DNA of 64,000 bases from a virus: the IMG/VR virus record IMGVR_UViG_3300042691_025170, positions 1 through 64,000 of that record, one strand, 5' to 3'. A model generated the notes under the pieces. The model made no database searches. It saw only the letters and a program-made list of their open reading frames with translations, and was not told the origin of the DNA. Positions within the stretch are counted from its first letter, which is position 1. The number at the start of each line of letters is the position of its first letter. Shown in pieces: positions 26,983 to 34,811 of the stretch. Both the position numbers and the translations under genes were made by a program.

Positions 26983-28857
26983 ATGCTCAATTTTGATGAA
27001 ATCCTATTAGAGTTAAGTTACAGAGTAGAGTCTGGTATAGTAGACCTTACACAAAATGAACAAGTAGAATTGCTTTCCGAGATTCTAAAAGAAAGAGGAG
27101 TTGCTAATGCAAATGAAATATCTCAAAAAGCTAAGGTATATTTTTCATATTTAGCAGAAGCAAAGCCGAATTGGCAATTGGCTGCTAGAGTAAAAAAGAA
27201 AGATGGTAAAGCTGGTAAAGTTGTTTATTTTCAATCTCAAGACGCAAAAAGAGATGCTATAAAAACGGGTTCACATATAGCTGTAGATAAAAACTTAAAG
27301 CCAGAAAAACCTGCACGTGGTAGTGGTAAGGTAACAGGAACACCAATATACAAAGGTGGAGCACCTATTTATCCTAAAGCAGATAAACCAAAAAAGAGTA
27401 GTTCATCAAATTCAATGGTTGATAAAAAGGTACGTGGATCTATTAAACAATTTAAAAACTTTTTAAGTGACGCACAAAAAAGAGCAATTAAATTAGAACA
27501 AAAAAGACGTGTTGTAGAACTTAGAAAATTAGATACATTAGCACAATCTTTTGAAAAATTACCAGCTGAAATCAGAAATACGGCAAGTGAAATATTTGCA
27601 AAAGGACAATTATTTGAAGGTAGAGAAAACTCCGGTATTGGTAAAAATAGATTAGGATATTTGGATGTTAGAACGCTAAATGACAACAGAAATTATTTAC
27701 TAAAGGGGTATGGCGATGGTTCTCCGGAAACTATTAGAAAATTTGTAAGAAAGTCTAGAAGTATTAAAGTAAGTGAAGATTACGTAGAATCATCTTTTAA
27801 TCTATTACCCGAATCTTTACAATCATCACTAATGGGTAAAGGTAAAGTGGGTGACGCTGGTACAGGTAAACATTTTTTAGGATACATTAAAAATGATGGA
27901 ACAATAACATCAGATAGATCAGATCCAGATATTAAAAAAGATAAAAAAGGAAATTTGTTAGTAAAAAGAGGAAATCCTGGAAGTAGAGATAGAGGAAAAT
28001 TTGTCTGGAGATGTATACTAGAGCAGGGTGGTCAAGATCCTTATAGTGGATTACCACTTGATTTGAGTGCAATTGATTTGGAACACGTTTGTGCATTTGA
28101 TAATAAAGACAGAGGTAAACCAACTAAAGAAGATTATTTGAATAGAGAGCACGATGATAACATTATTATTTGTGCAACAAACCTAAATCAAAAAAAATCT
28201 AATATGTCAATGAAAAAGTTTTTTGAAGTACACGTAAACCCACAAGTTGGTAAATCTCGTGCGGATTTCAAAAAAGAAGGTGAAACATTTGAAACTATAA
28301 ATAAAGTTGCTTCTCAAACTGAACAAAAAGCAGGTCTTGCTTTACAAGATGGAAAGCTTAAAAAAGGATACGATTTTAAGAATCTTAAAGATCTATTTGA
28401 TAGTGATGACGAAGTTTATGCAAAAGCAAAAGGTGAATTTAAAAAAGTTGCAGAAACAGAAGAAGACATGAAAGCTATAGCTGGATTAAATTCTGAAATA
28501 GGTAAAAGTCTTTTGATGGCAATGGGTTTGGGCAGAGGACTTATAGATAAAAGTGGTAGGAGAACTATAAAATTATCGTCTGATAATTTATATAGAGGAT
28601 TTTTGTTATCAATGGCAGATGCACCAGCCAGTAAACACGAAAAATTTAAGGCCGGATGGGAGCAAGCAAGAAAAGTTGGTAATTCTGATAAGTACAGGCT
28701 AAAAGGAAAAGGACAACAGGGAATGATAAAGTATTTAATTGATAATGGATTTATCAGCGATAAAGTGTTAAATGACCCTAAACTTGGTAAAGTATTTCGT
28801 AACGCTTTACTTGAGACTTATGATTATGATAATAATGTATATATTTTACTCAATTAA
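26983..28857 (+). CDS. Large protein with central HNH nuclease domain
   Basis: A 624-residue Lys-rich protein. Around residues 340-420 it has an HNH-type sequence: CILEQGGQDPYSGLPLDL, AIDLEHVCAF with E367-H368, then NREHDDNIIICATNLNQKKS, giving the H...N...H/N-like spacing of the fold. The N-terminal part (NWQLAARVKKKDGKAGKVVY) and the C-terminal 200 residues are not recognised and are far longer than in a homing endonuclease. It could be a virion-packaged or host-DNA-degrading nuclease. Nuclease call moderately sure; biological role unknown. Confidence 0.7.
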   Translation: MLNFDEILLELSYRVESGIVDLTQNEQVELLSEILKERGVANANEISQKAKVYFSYLAEAKPNWQLAARVKKKDGKAGKVVYFQSQDAKRDAIKTGSHIAVDKNLKPEKPARGSGKVTGTPIYKGGAPIYPKADKPKKSSSSNSMVDKKVRGSIKQFKNFLSDAQKRAIKLEQKRRVVELRKLDTLAQSFEKLPAEIRNTASEIFAKGQLFEGRENSGIGKNRLGYLDVRTLNDNRNYLLKGYGDGSPETIRKFVRKSRSIKVSEDYVESSFNLLPESLQSSLMGKGKVGDAGTGKHFLGYIKNDGTITSDRSDPDIKKDKKGNLLVKRGNPGSRDRGKFVWRCILEQGGQDPYSGLPLDLSAIDLEHVCAFDNKDRGKPTKEDYLNREHDDNIIICATNLNQKKSNMSMKKFFEVHVNPQVGKSRADFKKEGETFETINKVASQTEQKAGLALQDGKLKKGYDFKNLKDLFDSDDEVYAKAKGEFKKVAETEEDMKAIAGLNSEIGKSLLMAMGLGRGLIDKSGRRTIKLSSDNLYRGFLLSMADAPASKHEKFKAGWEQARKVGNSDKYRLKGKGQQGMIKYLIDNGFISDKVLNDPKLGKVFRNALLETYDYDNNVYILLN

Positions 28858-28879
28858 AATTACAACACCAATATAAATA

Positions 28880-29284
28880 ATGAATACACAACTACTTTGC
28901 CTATTTACGACAAAGCAGGATTTAGATAGATCTTTACAATTTGTATTAGATAACTACGACATAATAAATCCGAACATATTTGTCCTTGAAAATCGAAATA
29001 AGTCGGATGAACTATTCGTAACCTTTAATATACAAAAAGGTTCTTCAGCAATTGATTCAGAGTGGAAAACGATATTAGTGCATCGTAAAAAAGAATCAAA
29101 TACTATATACACAATTAACGCACTAAATGAAGTTGTCAAAAGTAAAACCGGAGGACAATTGGATAAAAGTTATGCTATAGAATGGAGTGAATTTAAAAAC
29201 TCTATACTGATAACATCTTCCAATGGGTATAAACGTATTCCCACAAAAGTAAATAAGACTATAAACATTTCAGAAGAGCAATAA
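28880..29284 (+). CDS. Hypothetical protein
   Basis: A 134-residue protein that I do not recognise. It begins MNTQLLCLFTTKQDLDRSLQ and has alternating strand/helix patterns (IFVLENRNKSDELFVTFNIQ; WKTILVHRKKESNTIYTINA). It lies at the start of the replication region, just before a clear promoter, and is followed after 36 bases by another small gene. Possibly a small regulator or replication accessory protein, by position only. Confidence 0.65.
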   Translation: MNTQLLCLFTTKQDLDRSLQFVLDNYDIINPNIFVLENRNKSDELFVTFNIQKGSSAIDSEWKTILVHRKKESNTIYTINALNEVVKSKTGGQLDKSYAIEWSEFKNSILITSSNGYKRIPTKVNKTINISEEQ

Positions 29285-29316
29285 TTTGGAAATATAAAAT
29301 ATTCCTATTATATTCG
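29285..29316 (+). promoter_or_regulatory. Bacteroidota-type promoter TTTG-N20-TATATTCG
   Basis: TTTG at 29285-29288 and TATATTCG at 29309-29316, spaced 20 bases. Only 4 bases separate the -7-like element from the ATG at 29321, so transcription would start at or very near the start codon (leaderless or nearly so). Confidence 0.6.
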
Positions 29317-29320
29317 TTCT

Positions 29321-29656
29321 ATGAAATCAAAAAACAAGTACAAGCCAACAAAGATTGTAGTTGATGGAGTAGAAGACATTTTTACTACACATAAACTAAC
29401 CATATCTAAGGCTATACTTAAGGCTATAAAATATTGTCATTCAAAACGTATAAAAAGTGTTGATTTTGCCGAAGTAGATTTTGGTGGAAAAATAACTGTT
29501 TTTCTGTCTGTAAATGCTCTTGAATTTAAAGAAAATATTGACAAAATAATCCAAATTTTAGAAGAATTTGAGGAGTACGAAATGTGTGCAGAAGCCTTGA
29601 AATTGAAGCAAAAAATGGCTAAAAAGAAGGCTAAAAAAGAATTTGTAAAATCGTAA
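29321..29656 (+). CDS. Hypothetical small basic protein
   Basis: A 111-residue protein with a likely alpha/beta N-terminal domain (KIVVDGVEDIFTTHKLTISK, VDFAEVDFGGKITVFLS) and a Lys-rich helical C-terminus (KLKQKMAKKKAKKEF). It has its own host-like promoter and precedes the SSB gene. A nucleic-acid-linked role would fit the basic tail, but no family is recognised. Confidence 0.65.
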   Translation: MKSKNKYKPTKIVVDGVEDIFTTHKLTISKAILKAIKYCHSKRIKSVDFAEVDFGGKITVFLSVNALEFKENIDKIIQILEEFEEYEMCAEALKLKQKMAKKKAKKEFVKS

Positions 29657-29673
29657 TTTTTTTCGTATATTTG
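29642..29673 (+). promoter_or_regulatory. Bacteroidota-type promoter TTTG-N20-TATATTTG for the SSB operon
   Basis: TTTG at 29642-29645, a 20-base spacer, then TATATTTG at 29666-29673, an exact match to the TAnnTTTG -7 consensus. This is the best such site in the window and sits 93 bases before the SSB gene, leaving a real 5' leader. A 14-base perfect palindrome overlaps its -7 element. Confidence 0.75.
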
Positions 29674-29682
29674 TATACAAAT
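29669..29682 (+). promoter_or_regulatory. Perfect 14-bp palindrome over the SSB promoter, possible operator
   Basis: ATTTGTATACAAAT equals its own reverse complement. It starts inside the -7 element and covers the expected transcription start, the position where a repressor would block RNA polymerase or where the RNA 5' end could pair. Function inferred from location only. Confidence 0.4.
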
Positions 29683-29692
29683 TTGAAAGGGT

Positions 29693-29702
29693 TATATTTA
29701 TT
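29693..29702 (+). promoter_or_regulatory. Putative late promoter motif TATATTTATT
   Basis: A second promoter-like element between the host-like promoter and the SSB gene, 64 bases before the ATG at 29767. It could give the SSB operon late expression as well as early. Confidence 0.3.
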
Positions 29703-29766
29703 AGTGTAGATATCTATAAACCTTAAAATTTAAATTAAATGTTAAACCTTAAACACGTAAAACGCT

Positions 29767-30624
29767 ATGGACATTTCATTAGCTCTGAAGAGATTTCAGT
29801 CTCTTCAAAACAACACAAAAAAGTCTGATTTCATTTGGAAACCAGCAAACGGACAATCAGTAATTCGTATTGTTCCTTACAAGTTCAACAAAGACAATCC
29901 TTTTATTGAACTTTACTTTCACTACAACATTAACAACAAGACCTATCTTTCTCCGGCTTCTTTCGGACGCCCTGACCCCATTGTGGAGTTTGCGGACAAA
30001 CTGAAGCGTACCGGTGATAACGATGATTGGAAAGCAGGTAAAAAGATGGAGCCGAAACTCCGTACTTTCTGCCCCGTAATCGTTCGTGGTAAAGAATCAG
30101 AAGGTGTAAAGTTTTGGGGATTCGGTAAGACGGTATATCAAGAGATTCTTGCATACATTGCAGACCCTGATTATGGTGATATTACAGACCCCATGAATGG
30201 TCGTGATATTGTATTGAGTGTATCACCAGGCGAAGAAAGTGGTAAGACTTATCCTACAACTACACTTCGTATTAAACCTTCTACTTCTAAACTCGCAGGT
30301 GACGCAGATACAATGAAGAAACTTCTTGAGGAGCAAAAGGAAATTACCGAATTGTATCAAGAACTTTCTTACGCAGAACTCAAAGGTGTTCTTGAGAATT
30401 GGTTGAATCCTTCTACTACTCCAGTTGAAGAAGGTGAAGATTCGGAACTCGTAGAACAACTTGAAGCACCAAAACCAGTTGCCAAAAAAGAGGTAGTCGG
30501 TAGTGATGGTCTTCCTTGGGAAGATGAGGTTCCTGCAAAACCAGCTGCAAAAGTAGCACCTAAAAAACCCGCAGCACCTAAAGATGATGTAGCGGCAGCA
30601 TTTGACGATTTGTTTAACAATTAA
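29767..30624 (+). CDS. Single-stranded DNA-binding protein (gp32-like)
   Basis: A 285-residue protein, close to T4 gp32 (301). The N-terminus (LALKRFQSL) corresponds to the cooperative-binding region. The core has aromatic/basic strands (SDFIWKPANGQSVIRIVPYK, IELYFHYNINNKTYLSPASF, GVKFWGFGKTVYQEILAYI). An Ala/Pro/Lys-rich linker leads to the acidic tail DDVAAAFDDLFNN, the part that recruits partner proteins in gp32. The Cys set for the gp32 zinc site is not evident (only one Cys seen). It coats ssDNA in replication and recombination and is followed after 12 bases by UvsX, its functional partner. Confidence 0.88.
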   Translation: MDISLALKRFQSLQNNTKKSDFIWKPANGQSVIRIVPYKFNKDNPFIELYFHYNINNKTYLSPASFGRPDPIVEFADKLKRTGDNDDWKAGKKMEPKLRTFCPVIVRGKESEGVKFWGFGKTVYQEILAYIADPDYGDITDPMNGRDIVLSVSPGEESGKTYPTTTLRIKPSTSKLAGDADTMKKLLEEQKEITELYQELSYAELKGVLENWLNPSTTPVEEGEDSELVEQLEAPKPVAKKEVVGSDGLPWEDEVPAKPAAKVAPKKPAAPKDDVAAAFDDLFNN

Positions 30625-30636
30625 TAAGTTACAATT

Positions 30637-31740
30637 ATGGCCAGAAATGAAGATTTAGCAAGTGTACTTGCTGACTCTCTCAATAAACAAAATAAGGATG
30701 GGAAGATAGCATACTTCCTTGACGATGAGAAGAGTGAAGCGGCAACTAATGTAAAGGATTGGTTATCCACCGGAAATGCTATCCTTGATGTTGCAATATC
30801 TAACCGTCCTTATGGTGGCCTTCCCGTTGGTCGTATCACCGAGATAACGGGTCTTGAACAATCGGGCAAAAGCCTACTGTCTGCACACTTACTGGCTGAG
30901 GCACAGAAGAAGGGAGGAGTGGCAGTTCTGATTGATACCGAAACCGCAGTAAATCGTGAGTTTTTGGAAGCAATCGGTGTTGACATCTCCAAACTTCTCT
31001 ATGTGTCCGTTGACACGGTTGAGGCAATCTTTGAATCTTGTGAAACCATTATTGAAAAGGTTCGTACAAGTGATAAGTCAAAATTAGTGACAATCGTTGT
31101 GGACTCAGTAGCAGCAGCATCTACCAAAAAGGAATTGGAAGCGGACTATGATAAAGATGGATACGCTACCGACAAATCAATCATCATTTCCAAAGCAATG
31201 CGGAAAATCACTAATATGATTGGTCGTCAGAATATCTGTCTTGTATTCACTAACCAATTACGGATGAAGATGAACGCAATGGCATTTTCTGACCCGTGGA
31301 CTACATCAGGTGGTAAGGCATTGGCATTTCACGCATCAGTTCGTCTTCGTTTGAAATCAATGGGACAACTGAAAGTAGGTGACCGAATCATCGGTATCAA
31401 AGTGAGAGCACAGGTTGTAAAAAATCGTTTAGGCCCACCACTTCGTTCCGCTGACTTTAACATCTTCTTTGACAGAGGTATTGATAACTATGGTTCATGG
31501 TTGGCAGTTATGAAAGATAATAAGATATGTAAACAGAGTGGAGCATGGTATGAATATACCGATACCGTAAATGGTGAGGTAGTAAAGTTTCAAGCAAAAG
31601 ACTTCGCACAGATTCTATCAGATGAGGAACTAAAAGACCAAATCTATCGTAAGATATGTGAGGCAAGTATATTACAATATAAGAGTACAAACACGGAAGA
31701 AGTTGAAATTTCAACGGACGGAACAAATGAGTCAGATTAA
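30637..31740 (+). CDS. uvsX: UvsX-type RecA-like recombinase
   Basis: A 367-residue protein. Walker A is at residues 72-79 (GLEQSGKS), followed by VAVLIDTETAVNREFLEAIG, Walker B VTIVVDSVAAAST, and the L2-like region QNICLVFTNQLRMKMN followed by TTSGGKALAFHASVRLRL. It forms ATP-dependent filaments on ssDNA for strand exchange and recombination-dependent replication. It lies between the SSB gene and the 5' nuclease, and its end overlaps the latter by 14 bases. GC is higher here than in the tail genes (29 of 60 bases in 30781-30840). Confidence 0.93.
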   Translation: MARNEDLASVLADSLNKQNKDGKIAYFLDDEKSEAATNVKDWLSTGNAILDVAISNRPYGGLPVGRITEITGLEQSGKSLLSAHLLAEAQKKGGVAVLIDTETAVNREFLEAIGVDISKLLYVSVDTVEAIFESCETIIEKVRTSDKSKLVTIVVDSVAAASTKKELEADYDKDGYATDKSIIISKAMRKITNMIGRQNICLVFTNQLRMKMNAMAFSDPWTTSGGKALAFHASVRLRLKSMGQLKVGDRIIGIKVRAQVVKNRLGPPLRSADFNIFFDRGIDNYGSWLAVMKDNKICKQSGAWYEYTDTVNGEVVKFQAKDFAQILSDEELKDQIYRKICEASILQYKSTNTEEVEISTDGTNESD

Positions 31741-32779
31741 TAAAAAGTATTTAGATATACTAAAACAAATAGATGAAGAACACAAATCATTTGGCGACCT
31801 TCATCGAAATTCAAAGACCTTAATTATTGATGGTCTTAATACCTTCATAAGGTCTTGGTCAACAGCACCTAATCTAAACGATAATGGTGACCACATCGGT
31901 GGTATAGTCGGTACTCTCAAGAGTATCGGCTACGCCATTCGGTTGTTGAATCCAACACGAGTCATCATTGCCTTTGATGGTAAAGGTGGTAGTAAGAGCC
32001 GGCAACAAATCTATGCCGGTTATAAAGCAGAACGGGCTAAAAATAAGATACGACTTAATCGTGCTATCACGGTCAATATGAACCCTGAAGACGAGCAAGT
32101 ATCTATGCGTAGACAAATGGTGAGTTTGGCAGATTTGTTGACATACTTACCAGTTACTATTATGCTCCACGATGGAATAGAGGCGGACGATGTTATTGGA
32201 TATGTTACTACTCAACTCCGTAAAGAGGGAGAGAAAGTTGTGATTATGTCATCTGATAAAGATTTTCTACAACTTGTCAATAAGGATGTCAGCGTTTATT
32301 CACCAACCAAAAAGAAGATATATAATATTGATGAGGTGATTGCTGAGTTTGGTATTCATCCGCATAACTTTATCAACTATCGTATGATGGATGGTGATAA
32401 GTCAGACAATATTGAAGGTGTTGAAGGCATCGGTCTTAAAACGATAATCAAGCAATTTCCTCTTCTAACAGAAGAGACTACACATAATACACAGACTATG
32501 GTTGACTATGTAAATGGTCTTCCTAAGAAAGCAAGAGCACACGAACTTTTCTTAAACAACTTGGAAATATGTGAAAGAAATCGTAGATTGATGCAGCTTT
32601 CTGAACCAGAGTTTAGTGGTATAACTCGTATGAAAATTATGAATCAACATCAAGACGCAGCTCCTAAGTTTGACAAACAAGGCTTCTTAAAAGCAGGTCT
32701 TCGCCATGGGGCACTTGATGGATTTCCAAATGTAACCGATTGGTTACAAAATACTTTTTCACATATAGCAAAATTTTAA
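31727..32779 (+). CDS. 5'-3' exonuclease / flap endonuclease (T4 RNase H-like)
   Basis: A 350-residue protein from ATG 31727 inside the end of uvsX; the longer frame from 31658 adds sequence that is a shadow of uvsX. Metal-binding acidic motifs of the FEN family are present in order: LIIDGLNTFIRSW, IAFDGKGGSKSRQQIYAGYK, GIEADDVIGY, VIMSSDKDFLQLV, and MDGDKSDNIEGVEGIGLKT (the helix-3-turn-helix DNA-binding part). It removes RNA primers and flaps from lagging strands, like T4 RNase H (305 residues). Confidence 0.9.
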   Translation: MSQINKKYLDILKQIDEEHKSFGDLHRNSKTLIIDGLNTFIRSWSTAPNLNDNGDHIGGIVGTLKSIGYAIRLLNPTRVIIAFDGKGGSKSRQQIYAGYKAERAKNKIRLNRAITVNMNPEDEQVSMRRQMVSLADLLTYLPVTIMLHDGIEADDVIGYVTTQLRKEGEKVVIMSSDKDFLQLVNKDVSVYSPTKKKIYNIDEVIAEFGIHPHNFINYRMMDGDKSDNIEGVEGIGLKTIIKQFPLLTEETTHNTQTMVDYVNGLPKKARAHELFLNNLEICERNRRLMQLSEPEFSGITRMKIMNQHQDAAPKFDKQGFLKAGLRHGALDGFPNVTDWLQNTFSHIAKF

Positions 32780-32791
32780 ATTTAAACAATT

Positions 32792-33094
32792 ATGGCAGAC
32801 AGATTAGTAAAACCTTTGGGTGACAGAGTGTTACTCAAAGAAAATCAAAAAGAAGAAAAGACGGCAAGTGGAATTATCATTCCAGATACCGTCGTAAAAG
32901 AGGATGTAAAAACAGCAAAGGTAGTTTCGGTTGGACCGGGGCTTTACACTCAAGCTGGAAGTCTTATCCCAATGAATGTTTCAGCAGGTGATGAGGTTAT
33001 TGTACCCCCATATCATCAAGGTCAAGAAATCAAATTGAATGGTGAAAAATACATTCTTTTGAGAGAGTCGGAAATTCTTATGGTAATTAGATAA
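32792..33094 (+). CDS. groES: GroES-type co-chaperonin
   Basis: A 100-residue protein with all cpn10 landmarks: KPLGDRVLLKENQKEEKTAS, the mobile-loop segment TASGIIIPDT that contacts GroEL, AKVVSVGPGLYTQAG, AGDEVIVPPYHQGQEIKLNG and YILLRESEILMVI. In T4, gp31 replaces host GroES so that GroEL can fold the capsid protein. Here the sequence is much closer to bacterial GroES than gp31 is, so it was probably captured from a bacterium. It lies between the 5' nuclease and the helicase genes. Confidence 0.95.
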   Translation: MADRLVKPLGDRVLLKENQKEEKTASGIIIPDTVVKEDVKTAKVVSVGPGLYTQAGSLIPMNVSAGDEVIVPPYHQGQEIKLNGEKYILLRESEILMVIR

Positions 33095-33108
33095 ATTATT
33101 TGTATATT

Positions 33109-33318
33109 ATGAAATGCGTTAAAAATTTAACAACAGGCGAAATCAAACGAGTGGATGATGAAGCAGCAGACAGAATGTGTAAAAACCCAACTCTATATTG
33201 GTATGCACCTAAGTCGGAGTGGAAAGCACAAAATCGTAAACCTGTAGTAAAGGAGACTGAAGAGTCACCAAAAAAGAAACAAAAGAAAACAAAACAAGTA
33301 GTAGCAAAGCGTAAGTAA
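33109..33318 (+). CDS. Hypothetical Lys-rich small protein
   Basis: A 69-residue protein from ATG 33109. The N-terminal half is MKCVKNLTTGEIKRVDDEAA, then NPTLYWYAPKSEWK, of a type I recall as common in phages. The C-terminal half is a basic tail (KKKQKKTKQVVAKRK). It overlaps the helicase start by one base (TAATG). Possibly a small nucleic-acid or helicase-associated protein; no firm function. Confidence 0.65.
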   Translation: MKCVKNLTTGEIKRVDDEAADRMCKNPTLYWYAPKSEWKAQNRKPVVKETEESPKKKQKKTKQVVAKRK

Positions 33319-34676
33319 TGGAAGCAACAGATACATTGGTAAAATACGGAACATCGTATCAGACGAAAGTAGTTGCTTCATTAATTACTGATGTAAAGTT
33401 CATTGAACAGGTTTATGAAATAACTAAGCCTGAATTTTTTGAATCGGATGCAAACAAATGGATTGTATCCGAAACGCTCTCTTACTTTAACGAATTCAAA
33501 TCGTGTCCGACACTTGAAGTCTTTAAGATAAAAGTAGGTTCGGTTGAAGATAAAATTCTAAAACAAACTATAGTTGAACAACTCAAAGGTGTTTATCAGC
33601 AGATTGGTTCGGAAGACTTGGCTTATGTAAAGAAAGAGTTTCTTACTTTTGCAAAAAATCAAAAGGTAAAAGAAGCACTTTTAAAATCTGTTGATTTACT
33701 CAAGTCCGGTCAATACGATAAAATTATTGACACGATGAATGCAGCTTCAAAAGTTGGAGCTGAAAACGATTTGGGGTTAGATTACATTCAAGATTTTGAG
33801 TCTATTCTTGAGGATGTAAAACGAAATTCGTGTTCAACGGGTTGGGAAGTGATTGATGACCTAATGGATGGTGGACTTGGTCCAGGCGAACTTGGCGTTG
33901 TTATGGCGCCAAGTGGTATTGGCAAGAGTTGGTTTCTTTCAAAGATTGCCTGTTCGGCTTTACAAAAAGGTGTTGATGTGTTACATTACACTTTGGAATT
34001 GTCGGAAAGTTATGTTGGTCAAAGGTATACCACAATATTAACCGGCATACAAACATCGGAGCATAAAGATAAAAAAGAAGAAGTTATCAGAAAGATTAAA
34101 GCGGTAACAGGTCGTGTAAGGATTAAATATTATCCACCACAATTCGCATCTGCAAAAACTCTTTCAGCTCATATTGAAAAACTTCGTGCCGTTGGGTATA
34201 ATCCTAAACTAATTGTTATTGATTATGCTGATTTGTTGAAATCATCTGACAAAGGTAAAGATGGTTTGTATGCTGAACTTGGTGGTATCTATGAAGAGCT
34301 CCGCGGATTGAGTGGTGAAACAGGTATTCCGATTTGGACAGCAACTCAAACAAATCGTGCAGCAATTGAGCATGAGGTGATTCAAGCTGATTCGGTTGGT
34401 GATTCGTATAAGAAAGTGCAAACAGCAGATTTCATCATGTCAGTTAGTCGTAAGACGAAAGACAAATTGTCAAATACAGGCCGTGTACATATTGTGAAAA
34501 ATCGTTTTGGGCCAGATGGAATGACATTTCCTGCAAAAATTGATACATTTCATGGTGTTATGGATATATTTGCAGCTAATTCTCCAGATGGTATGATTGC
34601 TACTAAGGAAAGTAAGAATGGTGAAAATTTGGAAAAGAAACTTTTACACAAAAAGTATGTTGAAAACATGGGTTGA
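33318..34676 (+). CDS. Replicative DNA helicase (gp41/DnaB-like)
   Basis: A 452-residue protein, close to T4 gp41 (475). The N-terminal domain (to about 150) is helical. The RecA-like motor domain begins near 170 with STGWEVIDDLMDGGLGPGEL and has Walker A at 197-204 (APSGIGKS), Walker B LIVIDYADLLKSSD, the ATQTNRAAI sensor segment and FIMSVSRKTKDKL near the end. It unwinds DNA ahead of the family B polymerase. A primase (gp61) was not found in this window. Confidence 0.92.
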   Translation: MEATDTLVKYGTSYQTKVVASLITDVKFIEQVYEITKPEFFESDANKWIVSETLSYFNEFKSCPTLEVFKIKVGSVEDKILKQTIVEQLKGVYQQIGSEDLAYVKKEFLTFAKNQKVKEALLKSVDLLKSGQYDKIIDTMNAASKVGAENDLGLDYIQDFESILEDVKRNSCSTGWEVIDDLMDGGLGPGELGVVMAPSGIGKSWFLSKIACSALQKGVDVLHYTLELSESYVGQRYTTILTGIQTSEHKDKKEEVIRKIKAVTGRVRIKYYPPQFASAKTLSAHIEKLRAVGYNPKLIVIDYADLLKSSDKGKDGLYAELGGIYEELRGLSGETGIPIWTATQTNRAAIEHEVIQADSVGDSYKKVQTADFIMSVSRKTKDKLSNTGRVHIVKNRFGPDGMTFPAKIDTFHGVMDIFAANSPDGMIATKESKNGENLEKKLLHKKYVENMG

Positions 34677-34811
34677 TAAGTATAACCGAAACCGATTTCC
34701 GACTAAAATAAAAATTGGAAAAGTATCTTTAGACTTCTTTAGAAAAAGGATACATTAAATCTTCGGAACATAGTTATACCTACACTCTTAAAAATAAAAT
34801 GATATAGAATT
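34677..34811. other. 135-base gap without a gene
   Basis: Between the helicase and nrdB. I see no convincing ORF, hairpin-plus-T terminator or promoter pair. TATCTTTA at 34724 resembles a -7 element but has no TTTG at the right spacing. Confidence 0.5.

Noticed and set aside
33103-33110. TATATTAT before the small gene at 33109 as a promoter
   Set aside because: It overlaps the ATG and lacks a TTTG at 19-20 bases upstream (TTATG instead).
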